Source: Clostridiaceae bacterium
GTDB taxonomy: Bacteria; Bacillota; Clostridia; Lachnospirales; Lachnospiraceae
Reading direction: 5' to 3'
DNA length: 64,000 nucleotides
Assembly (NCBI GenBank): GCA_021200535.1
Contig: JAJQGL010000112.1
Location: 20,561-84,560 of the forward strand
Positions 63,786 to 64,000 of this stretch are shown piece after piece; within the stretch, counting starts at the first letter, position 1; every line of letters begins with the position of its first letter. The position numbers and the translations under genes are program-made. Below the pieces are notes generated by a model that worked only from the letters and a program-made list of their open reading frames with translations, was not told the DNA's origin and made no database searches.

Positions 63786-64000
63786 TTGTTTCCTCCTTCT
63801 CTTTGACTACTAATTTTTGCGGACGGATTTTCCCATCCGCTTTGCAACATTTCCCCATCTTTTCCTTAACCCTAATCTTTTGCAGCTCCTTTTCCTATTA
63901 TTGGCTTGTATCTCCTTGTCCTATTATTGCTTACCCCAAGATCAGTATATCATGAATCTACGATTCATGATCTTGTTGCACCCTCACATGCAAGCATGCT
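63786..64000 (-). promoter_or_regulatory. Upstream region of the GH5 gene with a perfect dyad and a direct repeat
   Basis: No gene is supported in these 215 bases. ATCATGAATC-TAC-GATTCATGAT is a perfect 10-bp inverted repeat (63949-63971), bracketed by AAGATC and GATCTT. On the minus strand a TATACT overlaps its edge and could be a -10, without a matching -35. Two direct copies of AATAATAGGA-CA/AA-AAGGAG follow (63885-63935). This may be where a sugar-responsive repressor acts. Confidence 0.45.

Noticed and set aside
1-64000. Prophage, transposon, toxin-antitoxin or defence island
   Set aside because: No integrase, transposase, restriction, phage structural or TA-like genes and no composition change were seen across the window.

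Overview
The window looks like a chromosomal segment of a spore-forming, anaerobic Firmicute of the Lachnospiraceae type. Evidence: dipicolinate synthase genes (dpaA, dpaB), cdaA-cdaR, a PheRS T-box, a ThrRS-like TGS domain fused to a uridine-kinase domain, an ammonium channel with a fused PII domain, cellobiose phosphorylase plus a secreted GH5 endoglucanase with Ser-rich linkers, AGGAGG-type ribosome sites and several TTG starts. Base composition appears even and moderate throughout. I see no rRNA, tRNA, CRISPR array, IS element, integrase or prophage. Nearly all genes are on the minus strand; only four are on plus (an XRE regulator, the GH94 phosphorylase, dpaA, dpaB).

Layout in plus coordinates (transcription mostly runs right to left). 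1-4.4 kb: plsX-acpP-rnc-smc, with smc cut by the window edge. 4.5-7.4 kb: a lone cheR behind rpsA and ispH. 7.4-15.1 kb: a tight housekeeping run, trmK - TGS/uridine kinase - folD - rimO - pgsA - pncC - HI0933-type flavoprotein - cmk - ispH - rpsA. 15.1-21 kb: dgt-dnaG-rpoD and miaB. 21-24.7 kb: amt-PII behind a promoter and terminator-like leader, then three membrane proteins trailing pheST. 24.7-28.7 kb: pheS-pheT under a T-box. 28.7-38.6 kb: cell wall and proteostasis genes: glmM, tig, clpP, clpX, engB, a secreted NlpC/P60 protein, ddl, murF. 38.8-42.8 kb: XRE regulator, polysaccharide deacetylase and cellobiose phosphorylase. 42.8-46.9 kb: dfrA, hflX, and a LytTR regulator with a TPR lipoprotein. 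47-48.5 kb: dpaAB. 48.5-52.3 kb: two unknown membrane proteins, cdaA and cdaR. 52.4-64 kb: secreted L,D-transpeptidase, GHL10 protein, smpB, rnr, secG, gpmI and a GH5 endoglucanase.

How the genes fit together: most of the window is core growth machinery (phospholipid, peptidoglycan, replication initiation, sigma-A, translation quality control, proteolysis). The accessory layer is cellulose and cellodextrin use (GH5 outside the cell, GH94 inside), envelope remodelling (YkuD, NlpC/P60, GHL10, NodB deacetylase, VanZ-like) and sporulation (DpaAB). The least explained signals are non-coding: a terminator-like hairpin at the predicted transcription start of amt-PII, a possible pseudoknot before hflX, a perfect 20-bp palindrome before clpP, a structured clpX-engB spacer, repeated half-sites before the XRE gene, and a minisatellite before rnr. 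No wholly new multi-gene system is obvious. The best unknown-gene candidates are the two membrane proteins leading the c-di-AMP synthase operon and the pheST-trailing membrane genes.
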